Notes: generated by a model not told the origin, from the letters alone. 64,000 nucleotides of DNA from Blastomyces gilchristii SLH14081 (GCF_000003855.2 NW_003101655.1:434001-498000); one strand, 5' to 3'. Positions 11,900-23,880 are shown, numbered from the stretch's first letter. Translations and numbers: made by a program.

Positions 11900-14800
11900 T
11901 TAGTACTCATCATGAAGACTTCTGCTCAATCACAGACATCTCAGAGTTTTATTACTATATTATCAGCAATCTGAATTAAACTGTGAAGATTTGATATGAA
12001 CTATATAATCTCTAGAAGATCTAACATCTTCATGTAATAACTGTGTGTAAGAAAGAACAGACTTACATCTGTTAAAATAACATCTCAATCATTGATAGCA
12101 ATCTCTGCATGTAGAAGAAGATTATACCAGTCATTTTATAAGTGATTGCAGAACTTATAAAGATAATTCTTTACAGTCTGAATTATCTGTTCTGATGCAT
12201 CATCAGTCTCAGAGTGATAGACAGTTAACAGACAGTGTGTAATTTTGAGAATTTGACAGATTCTTGTTCAGAGAGCACTCATGAATTGACAGCTCTGATC
12301 TGATACTATAGATCTCAGCAAGTCATGCATTCAGTAGAATAAGCTCTGTAGAAAAGCTTCAGTGACTTGTTCAGCATTCATTTTATTACAAGATTCTAAT
12401 ATTATATCTTTACTTAATCAATTCACAATAATCAGAATGTTTCTACAATCTTTACTCTCAGAGAGATCAATAGTGAAGTCAATTATCACATCTCATCAGA
12501 TTCTATCAGAAATATCAAGCAGTTTCAGCAGACCTTTTCTACAGTTCTTTTACAAGATAATGAAAGAATAACAGTTACAGTTTTGAATGAAGTGTCTGAT
12601 GCTGTTTAATATCTCTGATCAGTAGAACTCTCAGAAGATCATTCTATACAGTTATTCATAACCTGAATAATCAGTCATATACAAATCATGCATCTCTTGC
12701 ATTATTCAGGTGTATAAGAGTTCAGAGTGAGAGACTCAGCATCATTCACAGAATCATAGAGTGTTATTATCATTGATTGAACATTCTGAGATATCAGTTC
12801 TTATATGTAGTTCTGGGAGAAATCAGGTTGCTTCTTGACATACTGCTTCAGTGAGTGTTAAAGAATTTCATCAGTTTGAGCTGTTGTATGCCACAATTCA
12901 TTCAGTGTAGATTCAGAGAATGTTCTGATCAGTGAAGTGTGTATAATGTCATGAATGATCTCATCATGATCAATTAATATCTTCAGATTTAAGAGTCAGT
13001 GTTCTTGATTCATCCAGCATGTATCTGTCACATTAGATAATATATCTTATTCTCATCACAAGAGAGCATCTGTCATTGAGTTCTGACTGCTGAGACAGTA
13101 GTGTATTGTAAAATGAAAGTGGCTTAGAAACTCTGATCATTAGATCTGTTATTCAGTGAGTTTATAAGTTATTATGAAGTATTTGAGATTCTTATAATCT
13201 GTGATTATCTCAAATTCAGAGATACTTCAGAGTTCAGAGTTTCATTCTTCTAGACAGTGTATGATTGTGAGAAGTTTCTTATCATAGATCTCATAATTGC
13301 ATTCAGCAGAACTCAGTTTCTTAGACATGAAGACATATAATTGTAGAACATCTTCATTATTATATTATAATATCACTTCTTCTATCACATAGTCAGAGAA
13401 ATCAGCTTCAACAACTATCTCATAATCAGAATCAAATATTATTAGTAGAGAGGTATTAATGAACATCTTCTTCATCTGTATAAATGCAGCTTCAGTGTTC
13501 ACTGATCATTGAAATACTGAGTCTTTCTTAGTGAGTTCTGTAAGTAATCTTACAATATCTGAGAAGTTTTGTATAAATCACTGATAGAAGTTAGTAAATT
13601 CAATGAAGCTTTGTACATCTTTCACAGTATGTGAAGCTTCTCATTCAAGAATAACAGAGATCTTCTCAGAATTCATTCAAATTCTCTTATCAGCTTCTAT
13701 GATAAAACCTAAGTATTTAGTACTCTTAACTTTGAAATCATACTTATCAATATCAATTGATAGTCCTGCTTCTTGTAGTTGTTATAATACTCTTCACACA
13801 TGCTCTTGATACTCTTTTCTGAATTCATTGATAAAGATGAGAATGTCATCTAGATAAGCAGATACAAACTTATTAAGAAAATCTCAGAGTGCTCAGTTAA
13901 TATACTTCTGAAATGTACTGAGAGTGTTAGTCAGTTCAAAGAGTGTGACTATTCATTCAAAGAGATCATAATATGTTCAGAATACTGTAAGTCATTCATC
14001 TTCTTCAGTGATATGAATCTTATGAAACACAGTGATAATATCTAGCTTTATAAATCATTGAGCTCACTCAATCTGTGCTAGAATTTCATTGATAAGAGAT
14101 AAGAAATAATAATCTTTCTTTATCAATCTGTTCAAATCTCAGTAGTTCACACAGAATCAGAGTTCTTTATCTGACTTCTTTGTAAAGAGAATAGAAGCTG
14201 CAGTGAAAGAGTTACTAATATATATGAATTTCTTATTCAACAGATTATTAAGTGTCTTCTGAAGAAGAAGAAGTTCATCTTGAGATATATTATAAAGAGG
14301 GTCTCACAGTGACTCAGAGTTCTTATCATTCTTCTTTTCTAACTTGATACTGTGATTCACTTCTGAGCCTTGTAAAGAAGATATATTCATAATATTATCT
14401 TATCAGAAGACATCTAGATATTCATGATATTATTGAGAGAGTTTTGTGTGAGAATCTGTTATTGTAGTACAGAATAACTTTTCTAGAGCTTTCTTAATAT
14501 CAGCCAGACTAGCAGAATAGATTGATACATGATTCTGTCATCAGTGACTTTGTCAGCAACTCTGTCAGTGATTTTAATGACTTCTTTTTCAGAGCATTTC
14601 ATAAGCATTGACAGAGATCTGTGTAAGATTCATAGTCTTATGAATATTATCTTCATGAATTCTATTATTATTAGAGAATATTAAACTCCTGTTTTAAGCA
14701 TTTAATAAGATGTCTTGTTCAGATAGCTAGGCAAGTTCTAACATCAGATTATAATCAAGATTATCAACTTTGTATGCATAGACATCTTTATACTGATATT

Positions 14801-15026
14801 CTTCAACATCTATATTTAGTTTCACTATGTAACAGGTGCAAACATCTTTTGAATTATTAAATTCTATAAGAAGTTGAGATTTTAATAAGAGGATACACTG
14901 AAGATTATAACATCTTACAACTGAAGATTTTATCATTGCATAGTGACATAGACTGCTGTCTATCATGGCTTTCATATTATACATGTTATCAATCACAGTA
15001 GATACAAGAATTATATTCATTATCAT
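11900..15026 (-). pseudogene. Gypsy F1 pol remnant (protease, RT, RNase H, integrase)
   Basis: On the minus strand, an open piece at 15026-14727 contains a protease-like segment (KAMIDSSLCHYAMIKSSVVR) where the family has an IDSGA active site. The reverse transcriptase follows: AASILFTKKSDKEL, then FCVNYWDLNRLI (family: FCVDYRxLN), FIKLDIITVFHKIHI and the catalytic box AYLDDILIF near 13850. RNase H sequence lies near 13550-13130. Integrase lies near 12720-12060, with LLKLLDISDRI and VIIDFTIDLSE, like the segment before the integrase core. No clear chromodomain was read. Stops are numerous and the copy is dead. Confidence 0.75.
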
Positions 15027-15029
15027 TTT

Positions 15030-16165
15030 CTCTTCAAATTATTGTCATCTGATCTCTTCAAGCTTCTGTTTACAAATTTGAACAGAAGCTAATCTTTTCT
15101 CTGTTTTATCAGAGCATTCTCATAATTATCTTTCAAATCTTCCTTCACTGTAATGTGATTGGCGCGGACAGGCACTGATTCATTTCTTAAGTGAGGAGAT
15201 ACATAGACTGATCAGTAGTTGAAAGCAATGTACTCTGATTGATTACAGTTGATACACACTTCTCATTGACATTGATCAGTGACTTCTTTGAGAGTGATCT
15301 CAGGAACTCAGAAGCCTATTCAGACAGTGAAGACTCTTGCTTATGTGTAGACATTTGAGTCTATTCAATTCATGATATCTGCATCATTGTTATTCTTCAG
15401 CACAGGTGTATGAGTGACTGAGATGTAACATCTTCTATCACTGTTCTGTATACTCTTGAGCTTGATAAGACAGTTATTCAATATTCAGAGCTATGTGCAG
15501 AAGCCTTTATAAGTTGAGTCTTTGTTTACACTTATAAGAGTCTGTAAGAGTTTGAAAGTTAATGTCTTCTTGAGCATGCTAATCTTCATTCAATTCTCTT
15601 AAGATTGATCACCTGCTTCTAGAATCTTGATGTTGAAATCAGGGATGAATATTGTAAGAGAAGTGTTTCTCTGTCAGACACTCTATAATCAATCTAATAT
15701 CTTCTGTTGCATGGCAGTGTCTCAGAACAGAATATCAAGGTGTTTCATAATATTGTCAGATATTCACAACACTGGTTCACATGCTTTCATTCATGAATGA
15801 AACTTCTGTTTCATATGATTCTTCAATCATTCATTGATATATCAATCTTGATTGATTAATGAACTGATGACATCTTCATCTATACTCAGTTTTGTAAGCA
15901 TTTCCATTCTTCATGATGAGTAGAGAGTGAGATCAGAAGCATTGAAATATGTAGAAGCATCTAAGCATTCTTTCAGTACTTTTATATTTGATTCTGTAAA
16001 TGTTGAAATTGCATGAGTTAATCATTGAATCTCTTCATATTGAAGTTACTGAGTCATGTGCATATCTGCTATCAGTCACTGTTGTAATTCTAATATTGCT
16101 TGAAGCCACTGTGATATCACTTCTATGCTCGCGTTCGAGGGTTCTTCCATATTATTATTAGACAT
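15030..16165 (-). pseudogene. Gypsy F1 gag remnant
   Basis: Read on the minus strand, the frame starts MSNNNMEEPSNASIEV and runs through a retrotransposon-gag type segment (YFNASDLTLYSSWRMEMLTK). Near 15230 there is a zinc knuckle remnant, CINCNQSEYIAFNY, where CxxCx4Hx4C is expected; the His and last Cys are replaced by Tyr as C to T or G to A change would give. Several TGA and TAG stops break it. The protein would form the virus-like particle. Confidence 0.75.
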
Positions 16166-16448
16166 GATTATATCATTTTATCAGATATGTGATATCTGTG
16201 AAATCTGAAGAAGTGTAATTGTATGAATATCTCATACATCTGAGTGTCAGAACTCTCAGGTCTTTTGCTGACATTCTCTTTGTAAGATCTTATTACAGGG
16301 CCAGGGTGACTGGCAAGCAAGCTTCTATCTGAGAACTCAGTGTCTGCTTAACTGTTTGACTGTTTCTCTATTTCTTATGTGTTGTTACATATTCAGATAT
16401 CTTGATGGATAATCATTTCTAATAAGAACATGATGAACATTTTTCTAG

Positions 16449-16755
16449 TGTAAGAAGCCTACGCTGAATAGATCAATATAATAGATAGAACTTATATAAC
16501 AAAGAGAAAAAGGTTAGAGAAGGAAAGAAAGAGAAAGTGTGAGAATCAGTGATCAGAGTGAATATTTATACATGTATGTAGTGATGTATACAGTGAAGCT
16601 TCAGGGTGGAAGAATCTATACGTGTTCATGGCGGCTGAGGATTGATGATCAAGAATGGCTGAGAATCGGAGCGTACGCGTTCAAGAATGAAGTGATTGAA
16701 ATCTGTGAAGTGTAACGGAATAGTCTATATCATTGATCGGGCGCAGCCCGCCACA
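16449..16755 (-). repeat. LTR of Gypsy F1 (5' LTR in element sense)
   Basis: It is the less mutated of the two LTRs and keeps GATCGGGCGCAGCCCGCC near the outer end. It starts and ends with the TG/CA dinucleotides and is followed by the second CTTTC copy at 16756-16760. Confidence 0.9.
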
Positions 16756-18463
16756 CTTTCCCAGATTCAATGAGAAAGAACTATCTCTAACTCTTTTAAA
16801 TAGAGAGATTAAACCCAGTTTAAATGTCAAATGATTAGAAGTATGGTTAAACTCTAAGTTCAATTTTAAATATCACATTTAACAAAGAACTGTCAAGGCA
16901 GAAAGACTATTGAACAATATAATCAGACTATCAAATACAGAGAGAGATCTATCCTTCCAGGCTATGAGACAGTTATATATAGCCTGTATTATCTCAGTAG
17001 CTGATTATGAAGTTCAAGTTTGATGAAATAATCAAGAGAATTTCACTGAACTCTTTCAAAGTCTGTAAAACAGAGCTTTGAGAAGAATTCTGAAAGCATT
17101 CAAATCATCTTCTATTAAAGCAATGAAAATTGAAGCTTCAATTCCTTCTTCTGCTATTAGATTTGAAAAGGCCTGTATGAACTATGCTCTAAGAGTTATA
17201 AAGATGAGCTTAAATCATATAATCAGAGAAAGAGTCTCTTCTTCATTTTTATTAATTAACTCTGGAAATGAACTGTATTGAAATAGATTTCTTGATTGAA
17301 ATGAAAATAATTCTTCAAAGAAAATGTCTTCTCAACTGTACAGACTATGCTCACTGATTAAAAATCAATTTTCTTCTTTAAATATTGAAAAAGTTGATCA
17401 TGAGAAGATATCTCTCTGAAGAGAAAAGCTTGAATCTCTTATAGACTTATAAATAAGTGAACTATCTAAGAAGAAAGAATATAAACAGCATTTGAAGAGA
17501 ATTTCTACAATCAATATAGAAGACTCTATTCTGATTTATTCAGATGACTTTAAAAATGAGAATTTGAATAGATTAGGCACAGACATTGCTTATACTGAAG
17601 ATAATATCAATTTTATCTCAGATTTCTGAAATTTAGACTGTGAATCTGATGTCTTTGATGCTGAACTATTTACAATAGTGAAAGCTTTCAAACTCATGAA
17701 AATAAAATCTCATAAAAGAGGAAATAGTTTGAAAGAGACATGAATATTCTCTGATAGTCAAGCTGCTTTAAAAAGACTTAGAAATAGTCAGATTCATAGT
17801 GATCAAATGAATCTTGAACTGATCTTAAACTCTGTTTTGAAAATTCAAATAAGAAGAATATCAAAGCTGATAATTTATCTGCACTGGGTTCCTGCTCATA
17901 TGAATATTCATGACAATGAATTGACTGATTCAGCTGTAAAAAAGGGTTCATAATTAAGCAGATCTATTCAAAAAATTGTGTTCTGGTCTTTTATAAAGAG
18001 AAAAATAAAAGAATCTTGTTTAGATAAGTGAAATGAAAGCTGACAGAAACAAAAGAAGAGTATACATTATTCAAGATTTGAAACAAAACTCAAGTGAAAA
18101 TGTTGTTCAATTAAATATAAAAAGAAAATATTCTCATCTATAATACAGCTAAAACTAGAATATGACTATTTCAAATCTTATATGCAAAGATTTAATGATA
18201 GATTTGATTTAATAGAATGCTTATTCTGTAATGTAAATGAGAATTCTGAGTATATTGTAATACACTGTGCATTATACAATAGTCTCAGAGTCAGATTGAA
18301 AGAGAAGTATAATCTAAATTAATTAAATATGAGATTCTTATTCTCAACTGAGACAGAAATTAAATACTTAATAGACTTTCTATCAGAAACTCAAGCAGCT
18401 ACAAGAAAATGACTAAATTCAGAAATATCTGAATATGAAGAGGAGGAAATCAATCAGATATAG

Positions 18464-18838
18464 TCTGTTAAAACAGCTATATACTATCTTTTAATAATTT
18501 GTTTTGTTACAGTCTCTCTTTACTTTATCTTTTCATTTCAATTCTTTTCTATCTATCTATTTAATGTGTCTATCTTTAAGACTGTGTTCTCTTTTCTTTT
18601 GTCATGATATTGTTAAATGATTTCAAAGTATCAGAAGATGTTAAAATACTGCAATCTGTAAACAGTTTTTGTATTCTGGGCTGGAATTTTCTGATTTTGC
18701 ATATCTGAAATTGGTGAATGTATAATAGTTAACTTTACAGATATAGAAAAAACCCTGAGAACTAAAAGTTCTCAGATAGATGTCATAGTCTCTGACTGCA
18801 TACATCTATAATTGAAGAATAATAATAATAATAATAAT
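18464..18838 (+). repeat. LINE-2 3' untranslated region and (AAT)n tail
   Basis: It starts after the ORF2 stop and ends in seven or eight AAT units. A perfect hairpin-like pair, GAGAACTAAAAGTTCTC, lies about 70 bases before the tail. The same hairpin and tail close the LINE copies ending at 21853 and, inverted, 56385. The hairpin may be the recognition structure for the LINE reverse transcriptase; this is inferred from its conservation among the three copies. Confidence 0.75.
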
Positions 18839-19955
18839 ATGAAATTATGACAGAAAACAACTCTATTTTTAATTCTTTATAAGAATATTGTATAAAATTC
18901 AGAGAAAAACATCTTACTTTTTTAAGAGAAGTAAAAAACTAATTCTAAGATCTTTTTTTTTTTTTGTATTGACTGCTATAGAAGAATGAGATAGAAACCT
19001 CTAAAATATATACTACTGTATACTCTCTATTAAGACTTTCTCTCTTCAGAGTCTTGATATTATAGAGAATATAAGTCTGTTTCTATATAATAATATAAAT
19101 ATTATCAGCAGAATGTAGAGAAACTGATTATTTATATCTTAAAATAGAAGACTTTATCAATAATTATATTAATATAGAGTTAATTCTCAAATTTAATAGA
19201 AATCTAGTATTGCTGTTCTCAATCTCTTACAGAATCTATTGAATATTGAGATATTAAAACTAGATTTAATATATCTCACTATGCAGAGATTAAAGGCTCA
19301 GTCAGATCTTGAAGTATACTGATTTTACAGTTGTTATTATCTGCTGAATATGTATTGAATACTTTTAATAAGATATCTTTTTATATCTTTCTGCTGAAGA
19401 TAGGCCAGGTTGAATGAGATGATATACAAGTGAGACTTAGTGTTAATGTCTTGATACATCAGAGACAGACACAGAGATTTTAGATATGTTCATTGATTAT
19501 ATACTTAATACTATTACTGAGATATCTTTTTATATCTTTCTACTGAAGAGAGCCAGATTGAGAAGAATGATATATGAGTGAGACTTGATGTTAATGTTTT
19601 GAAATATCAAAGATAGACAGAGTTTTCATGAAGATTACTCCTCAGATATCTTCACAATTACAGATTGAGAATCTTTCAAAATCAAGAAGATTGATGCATA
19701 TGACTAGGTCTCTTCATCTTATAATTTGTATGACAATTTGGCTCAGGGTTGTGGTGTGATAGAGGTGAATGAGAAATAATCTCACACAGAAGTTTTGAAC
19801 AATGTCTGATTCACATTTGACTGAATAACTTCACCACCACACGGGGTATGCAGTCAGTGATAGGGTCAAAATGCTCATATGATCGAGGGCTTTTCAATGA
19901 ATCTATCAGCGGGTTCTTATTCGAAAGATTGAGCGAGTTCGTGGTGAAGCGGTTG
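18839..19955 (-). mobile_element. Tad1-like LINE-1, 5' untranslated end
   Basis: This is an inverted copy of 5556-6693, the 5' untranslated region of LINE-2, including the two subrepeats and the GC-preserved terminus (near 19900-19955). It directly abuts the (AAT)n tail of LINE-2. I take it as the 5' end of the minus-strand LINE into which LINE-2 inserted. Its outer end abuts the gag of Gypsy E1, so LINE-1 itself inserted there. Confidence 0.7.
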
Positions 19956-19973
19956 TCTGAAAGCTGTCACAGT

Positions 19974-20054
19974 GCCAGCATGACTCAGTTGGTAAGACTG
20001 ATAATCAAGGCTGCACACATTAGAGGTGCGTGGGTTCGAATCTCACTGCTGGCA
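19974..20054 (+). tRNA. tRNA-like sequence, head of the chimeric retroelement
   Basis: The acceptor halves GCCAGCA and TGCTGGC pair fully, followed by a discriminator A. The T arm GTGGG/CTCAC with loop TTCGAAT is intact and contains a good B box (GGTTCGAAT). The A-box region TGACTCAGTTGG is recognisable. The D stem has a mismatch, and the anticodon region is about eight bases longer than normal, so either an intron or damage is present. The anticodon cannot be called. No T-run terminator follows closely. It may derive from a real tRNA gene, but its place at a retroelement 5' end argues for a pol III-type SINE head. Confidence 0.45.
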
Positions 20055-21853
20055 CCTGTCACTTCTTACCCATGAAAGCTCTCATGTAATAGAAGCTGAG
20101 TCTAATTAGTAAGGCTTGATGCAGAGTAGAACTCTCTACTGTAAGTCAAGTTACTAGTTAAGTGAGATTCTGTGAACACTTATCAGAGTCAGTATAAGAT
20201 GTTAATATCTCACTATTCTACTATGCATCTATCAAGATTCTAATGATATAGAGTTAAGTCTAATATAGTGATTATATATTACTTAAGCAAGTCTCTAACT
20301 AGAGCTGTTATTGAAGCCTAGCTTTCTCTTAAATATAGAGAATGATTTTAAAAATCATCTGATTAGCAGATTTAGATATATATCTAAATTCTAGACAGAG
20401 TACTCTGATAGACTAGAGTCTGTAAGCTTACTACTAAGTTCTAATACTGATAGAGAGAACTGTAGTCATCAAGTCTATAATTAGTCTCTAATATAAGATG
20501 AGATTATGACAGCTGATTGATAGATCTATGAGTATCTAACAGAGCTGAGATCAGCAACTGAAAGCTTGATATGTACATCATTAAGTGAGTGATGACAGTC
20601 ATTAACTAATATCTCTGAAAATTAGTAACTGACCTGAGAGAACAGACATGATAATCAGTTAATTATAGAGAGTTAAATATAATTAGCTTAAGATGCATTC
20701 TGCAGGTAACTAGCATCTGTAGTCTTATAAAAGAGAAAATAGTTTGAAAGAGATATAAATATTCTCTAATAGTCAAGCTGCTTTAAAAAGACTTAGAAAT
20801 AGTCAGATTTATAATGATTAAATGAATCTTGAACTGATTTTAAACTCTGTTTTGAAAATTCAAAAGAGAAGAATATTAAAACTAATAATTCATCTACACT
20901 GAGTTCCTGCTTATATGAATATTCATAATAATGAATTGACTGATTCAGCTGTAAAGAAGAATTCAGAATTAAGCAGATCTATTCAAAAAATAATATTCTG
21001 ATCTTTTATAAAGAGAAAGATAAAAGAATCTTATTTAGATAAGTGAAATGAAAGCTGACAGAAATAAAAGAAGAGTATAGATTATTCAAGATTTAAAATA
21101 AAACTCAAGTGAAAATCTTGTTTAATTAAATATAAAAAGAAAATATTCTCATCTATAATTCAGCTGAAACTAGAATATAACTATTTCAAATCTTATATAC
21201 AAAGATTTGATAATAGATTTAATTTAATAGAATACTCATTCTGTAATACAAATGAAAATTGTGACTATATTGTAATATACTGTGCATTATACAATAGTCT
21301 CAGAGTCAGATTGAAAGAGAAGTATAATTTAAATTAATTAAATATAAGATTTTTATTCTCAACTGAGACAGAAATTAAATACTTAATAGACTTTCTATCA
21401 GAAACTCAAGCAGCTATAAGAAAATGACTAATTTCAGAAATATCTGAATATGAAGAGAAGGAAATTAATCAGATATAGTCTGTTAAAACAGCTATACACT
21501 ATCTTTTAATAATTTGTTTTATTATAGTCTCTCTTTACTTTACTTTTTTCTTTTTATTCTTTTCTATCTATTTATTTAATGTATCTATCTTTAAGACTAT
21601 GTTCTCTTTTCTTTTGTCATGATATTATCAAATGATTTCAAGGTATCAGAAGGTGTTAAAATACTGCAATTTGTAAACAGTTTTTGTATTCTGAGCTGGA
21701 ATTTTCTGATTTTGCATATCTGAAATTGGTAAATGTATAATAGTTGACTTTATAGATATAGGAAAAACTCTGAGAACTAAAAGTTCTCAGATAGATGTTA
21801 TAGTCTCTGACTGTATACATCTATAATTGAAGAATAATAATAATAATAATAAT
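19974..21853 (+). mobile_element. Chimeric retroelement: tRNA-like head, unknown body, LINE 3' end
   Basis: The unit begins at the first base of a tRNA-like sequence and ends with an (AAT)n tail. It is flanked by perfect 11-bp copies of GCTGTCACAGT (19963-19973 and 21854-21864). The homologous gag of Gypsy E2 near 50845 has the site uninterrupted. The last 1.13 kb (from about 20722) is the RNase H to 3' tail part of the Tad1-like LINE. The middle 665 bp match nothing else in the window. The structure is that of a very long SINE or of a template-switch product mobilised by the LINE machinery. The LINE part carries stops and codes for nothing whole. Confidence 0.75.
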
Positions 21854-23245
21854 GCTGTCACAGTATTATTTAGATCTTATTATTAATTACTTAGAAGAGA
21901 TCTTATTGATCTTTTTCTCAGAGTATTAATTATTTAAATACATCTGAAAAGTCAAGTTGACAAGCTCAGTGTGATTAATTGATGAACTCTGATACTGTGA
22001 TATTATTATTCATATCTTATGAGTCAGCTTTATAAGATAAAGCTACATCTTTAATTGATTCAAATTATCAGTTAATTTCTCTTAATATTCTTTAAATCTT
22101 ATATTAAAATCAGAAGAATTCTTATTATCTTATTAATATAATAAGTTAAATCACTGCACTGTTATAAAGCTGCAGTTACAGTGATCTTTGATCTCACTCA
22201 GTAGAAAGTCTTTGAATTCTTTCTAAGTTATAACAGTATTGATACACTTAAGCTCTCTCTTCTTAATAACTCAAGTAGTTGCAGAGATGTCTTCAAGAAG
22301 ACTGATGATGTATATTACTTATATCTTATGAGTATCAAAATAACTCAGATTAAGACAGAATTTTCATTCAAGAGTGTGAATAAAGTTGTGAAATTCAGAT
22401 AATATATTTCTCTTATAATTCAGAGAATTTTCATTTTTAATCTCTCTATTTTTATAATAGATGTAGAAGTATAGAGGCTGCAGTAATAACAGAGTAATTA
22501 AAGAGATTATATTAAAATATACAGTGAGTTCAGAAATCTCAGATTTCTGCTAAGATAGAGATATACACACTTTAGAGAATGATGTGAAGTTTCTCTCAGA
22601 GAATGAGATTGAGTCAGTTCTAGTATAAGTGTATAAGATTATATCAGTTCATTAATAGAGCTTGACTGATTCAAACTTGTAATCAGATTAAGTGATTTAA
22701 ATTGTAACATGATAGAACTGAAGCAGTAACTAATTAGTGATGATATTTAGATAGTTATCTGAGAAGCTGTATAAGTGAGCTTGACTATCTTGCTTAAATA
22801 GTATGCTTGTGAGCTACAGAATTATTGTGAGAATATCATAGATATAGTACTTAGTATGCTAAGAAGATTGTATGAGAAATACAGTAACTCTTATATATAT
22901 TATCAGTAGAAGAAAACAAACCACTGACTTCTTTGATAAGAAGTCAGCATCTAGTTATTTTATATAAACAATGAGTGAATACCTCTCTTCTATTCTATAA
23001 GTGAGAATAGTCAGAGTGATACCTCAGTGATGTCTTATTATTATGAAAGAAGTAATCTGCTGATCTTATATAAAAGTGAGATTCTTATATTCATCAATCA
23101 GATCTTTCTATATTGCATTCAAATGATATTATAGAGTGGTTAGAAACCAGTTTAAACAGTTTGTGAAATGAATGAAATCATCTGTAGAGAAGTGATGAGT
23201 CATGTGAAACCGCAACAGAGTCTTGACGCGGCCGGAGGCGTGACA

Positions 23246-23880
23246 TTCTCATTAAAAAATCTACAAAAGCTTCAGAAAAGTATCACAAAAGCTAAGAAGA
23301 TATTGACAAATATTGAATAAGAGATTAATAAAATTTTATCACAGCTATCATGAAATCTTAATAAGATTTTCAAAGATTCTCTTATTCAAGCAGATTCTCA
23401 TTATGAAATGAAAATTGAATGTCACTTGCAGACAGTTAAACATCTTCAAATGAAAAATACATGTTATCAAGTATGCAGTGCAGCAGTATAGAAGATATAA
23501 TGATAATTAAAAATATCAATCAGCAGATTGAAGCACAGCAGATGAAGAAGATTCAAAATAATTGAACATGTATCAATTATTAACATCATACAGAAGTGAC
23601 ACATCAAACTGCAGAGACTCAAGAAATCTCTGATACAGATTAAGAGATTATAAATATTGAATTAATAGATATAAGAGATGCAGAGAATTATTTTTTTACA
23701 TACATAAAAAGAGGGATTTTAATATACTAAGACATTGAAGCTACAAGTATATTCATTCTTGATGAAAAGTAATGTTGTGGTGATAATGATGTTGTGATGA
23801 GACGCACCCACTCACAGATGTGGTGGATTTTTAGCGTAGGCACGTGTAGGTCAAAAAGATTATAAAATTACTGACACTTA
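23246..23880 (+). pseudogene. Fot1/pogo-like transposase C-terminus and terminal region
   Basis: Two frames give SLKNLQKLQKSITKAKKILT, SLIQADSHYEMKIECHLQTV and KHLQMKN, then, after a shift, INQQIEAQQMKKIQN. This pattern resembles the C-terminal tail of fungal Tc1/mariner (Fot1/pogo) transposases as I remember them. Downstream, 23798-23870 keeps CpG (GAGACGCACCCACTCACAG, TAGCGTAGGCACGTGTAGG) and ends in AT-rich TATAAAATTACTGA. This would suit a terminal inverted repeat, but no partner is visible. The Gypsy E1 LTR seems to cut its left part. Confidence 0.4.

Larger units (their letters stand above)
11121..16755 (-). mobile_element. Ty3/Gypsy element F1, complete, minus strand
   Basis: Two terminal repeats of equal length (307 bp) bound 5 kb of internal sequence coding on the minus strand. 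The outer bases are TG...CA and the flanks carry CTTTC on both sides. The LINE copy at 58440-58460 shows the uninterrupted site, which confirms the duplication. In the sense direction the LTR opens TGTGGCGGGCTGCGCCCG. A purine-rich tract lies next to the LTR at 11428-11445, fitting the polypurine primer. Gag, protease, reverse transcriptase, RNase H and integrase remnants occur in Ty3/Gypsy order. Confidence 0.9.
8867..18463 (+). pseudogene. LINE-2 ORF2 (endonuclease, reverse transcriptase, RNase H), split and RIP-damaged
   Basis: Joining 8867-11120 to 16761-18463 gives exactly 1,319 codons in one frame. The endonuclease shows DFILLQ near the start and DFNAHH followed by two TGA codons, where the family has two Trp (about residues 156-163). 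The reverse transcriptase shows AAGPDSINHLI near 10315, and YMNDIDLV near 10967 where a YxDD box is expected; the first Asp is Asn in two copies, as expected from G to A change. The RNase H part has DAELF, FSDSQAALKRL and HWVPAHMNIHDNELTD (17650-17940). It lies in the usual order for Tad-clade elements. Dozens of stops make it inactive. Confidence 0.85.
5556..18838 (+). mobile_element. Tad1-like LINE-2, nearly full length, split by a Gypsy element
   Basis: After removing the Gypsy insertion and one copy of its target duplication, the LINE is about 7.6 kb: a 5' untranslated region of about 1.7 kb, ORF1 of 534 codons, ORF2 of 1,319 codons, and a 375-bp 3' untranslated region ending in (AAT)n. 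The layout (zinc-knuckle ORF1, then apurinic-type endonuclease, reverse transcriptase and RNase H in ORF2) is that of the Tad clade of fungal LINEs. The same 5' terminus, CAAACCRCTCCACCACGAAC, occurs at 59034. Both ORFs remain in frame throughout but carry many TGA and TAA/TAG stops. Confidence 0.85.
19956..23245 (-). mobile_element. Gypsy family E1 fragment: LTR, leader and gag start
   Basis: Excluding the insertion at 19974-21853, this matches 49474-50860 (Gypsy E2) in inverted orientation. The outer end, in element sense, is TGTCACGCCTCCGGCCGCG, a TG start rich in preserved CpG. The inner part corresponds to gag sequence of E2. It is truncated in gag where LINE-1 abuts it. The end of the LTR within this stretch could not be placed, because no second LTR of family E is visible in the window. 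Confidence 0.65.

Noticed and set aside
8867..18463. Alternative genetic code with TGA as Trp
   Set aside because: The giant gene uses TGG for Trp and ends naturally at TGA. TGA for Trp is seen only in mutated repeats, alongside TAA and TAG.
5556..19955. A 14-kb DNA transposon with 1.1-kb terminal inverted repeats (5556-6693 and 18839-19955)
   Set aside because: The arms are LINE 5' untranslated regions: the same arm precedes ORF1 in the LINE at 59034, and the flanks are not duplicated. A plus-strand LINE inside a minus-strand LINE explains the pattern better.
19965..23245. An LTR with ends TGTCACAGT...GGCGTGACA
   Set aside because: The left TGTCAC is part of Gypsy gag, as E2 at 50845 shows, and is repeated only as the target duplication of the chimeric element.
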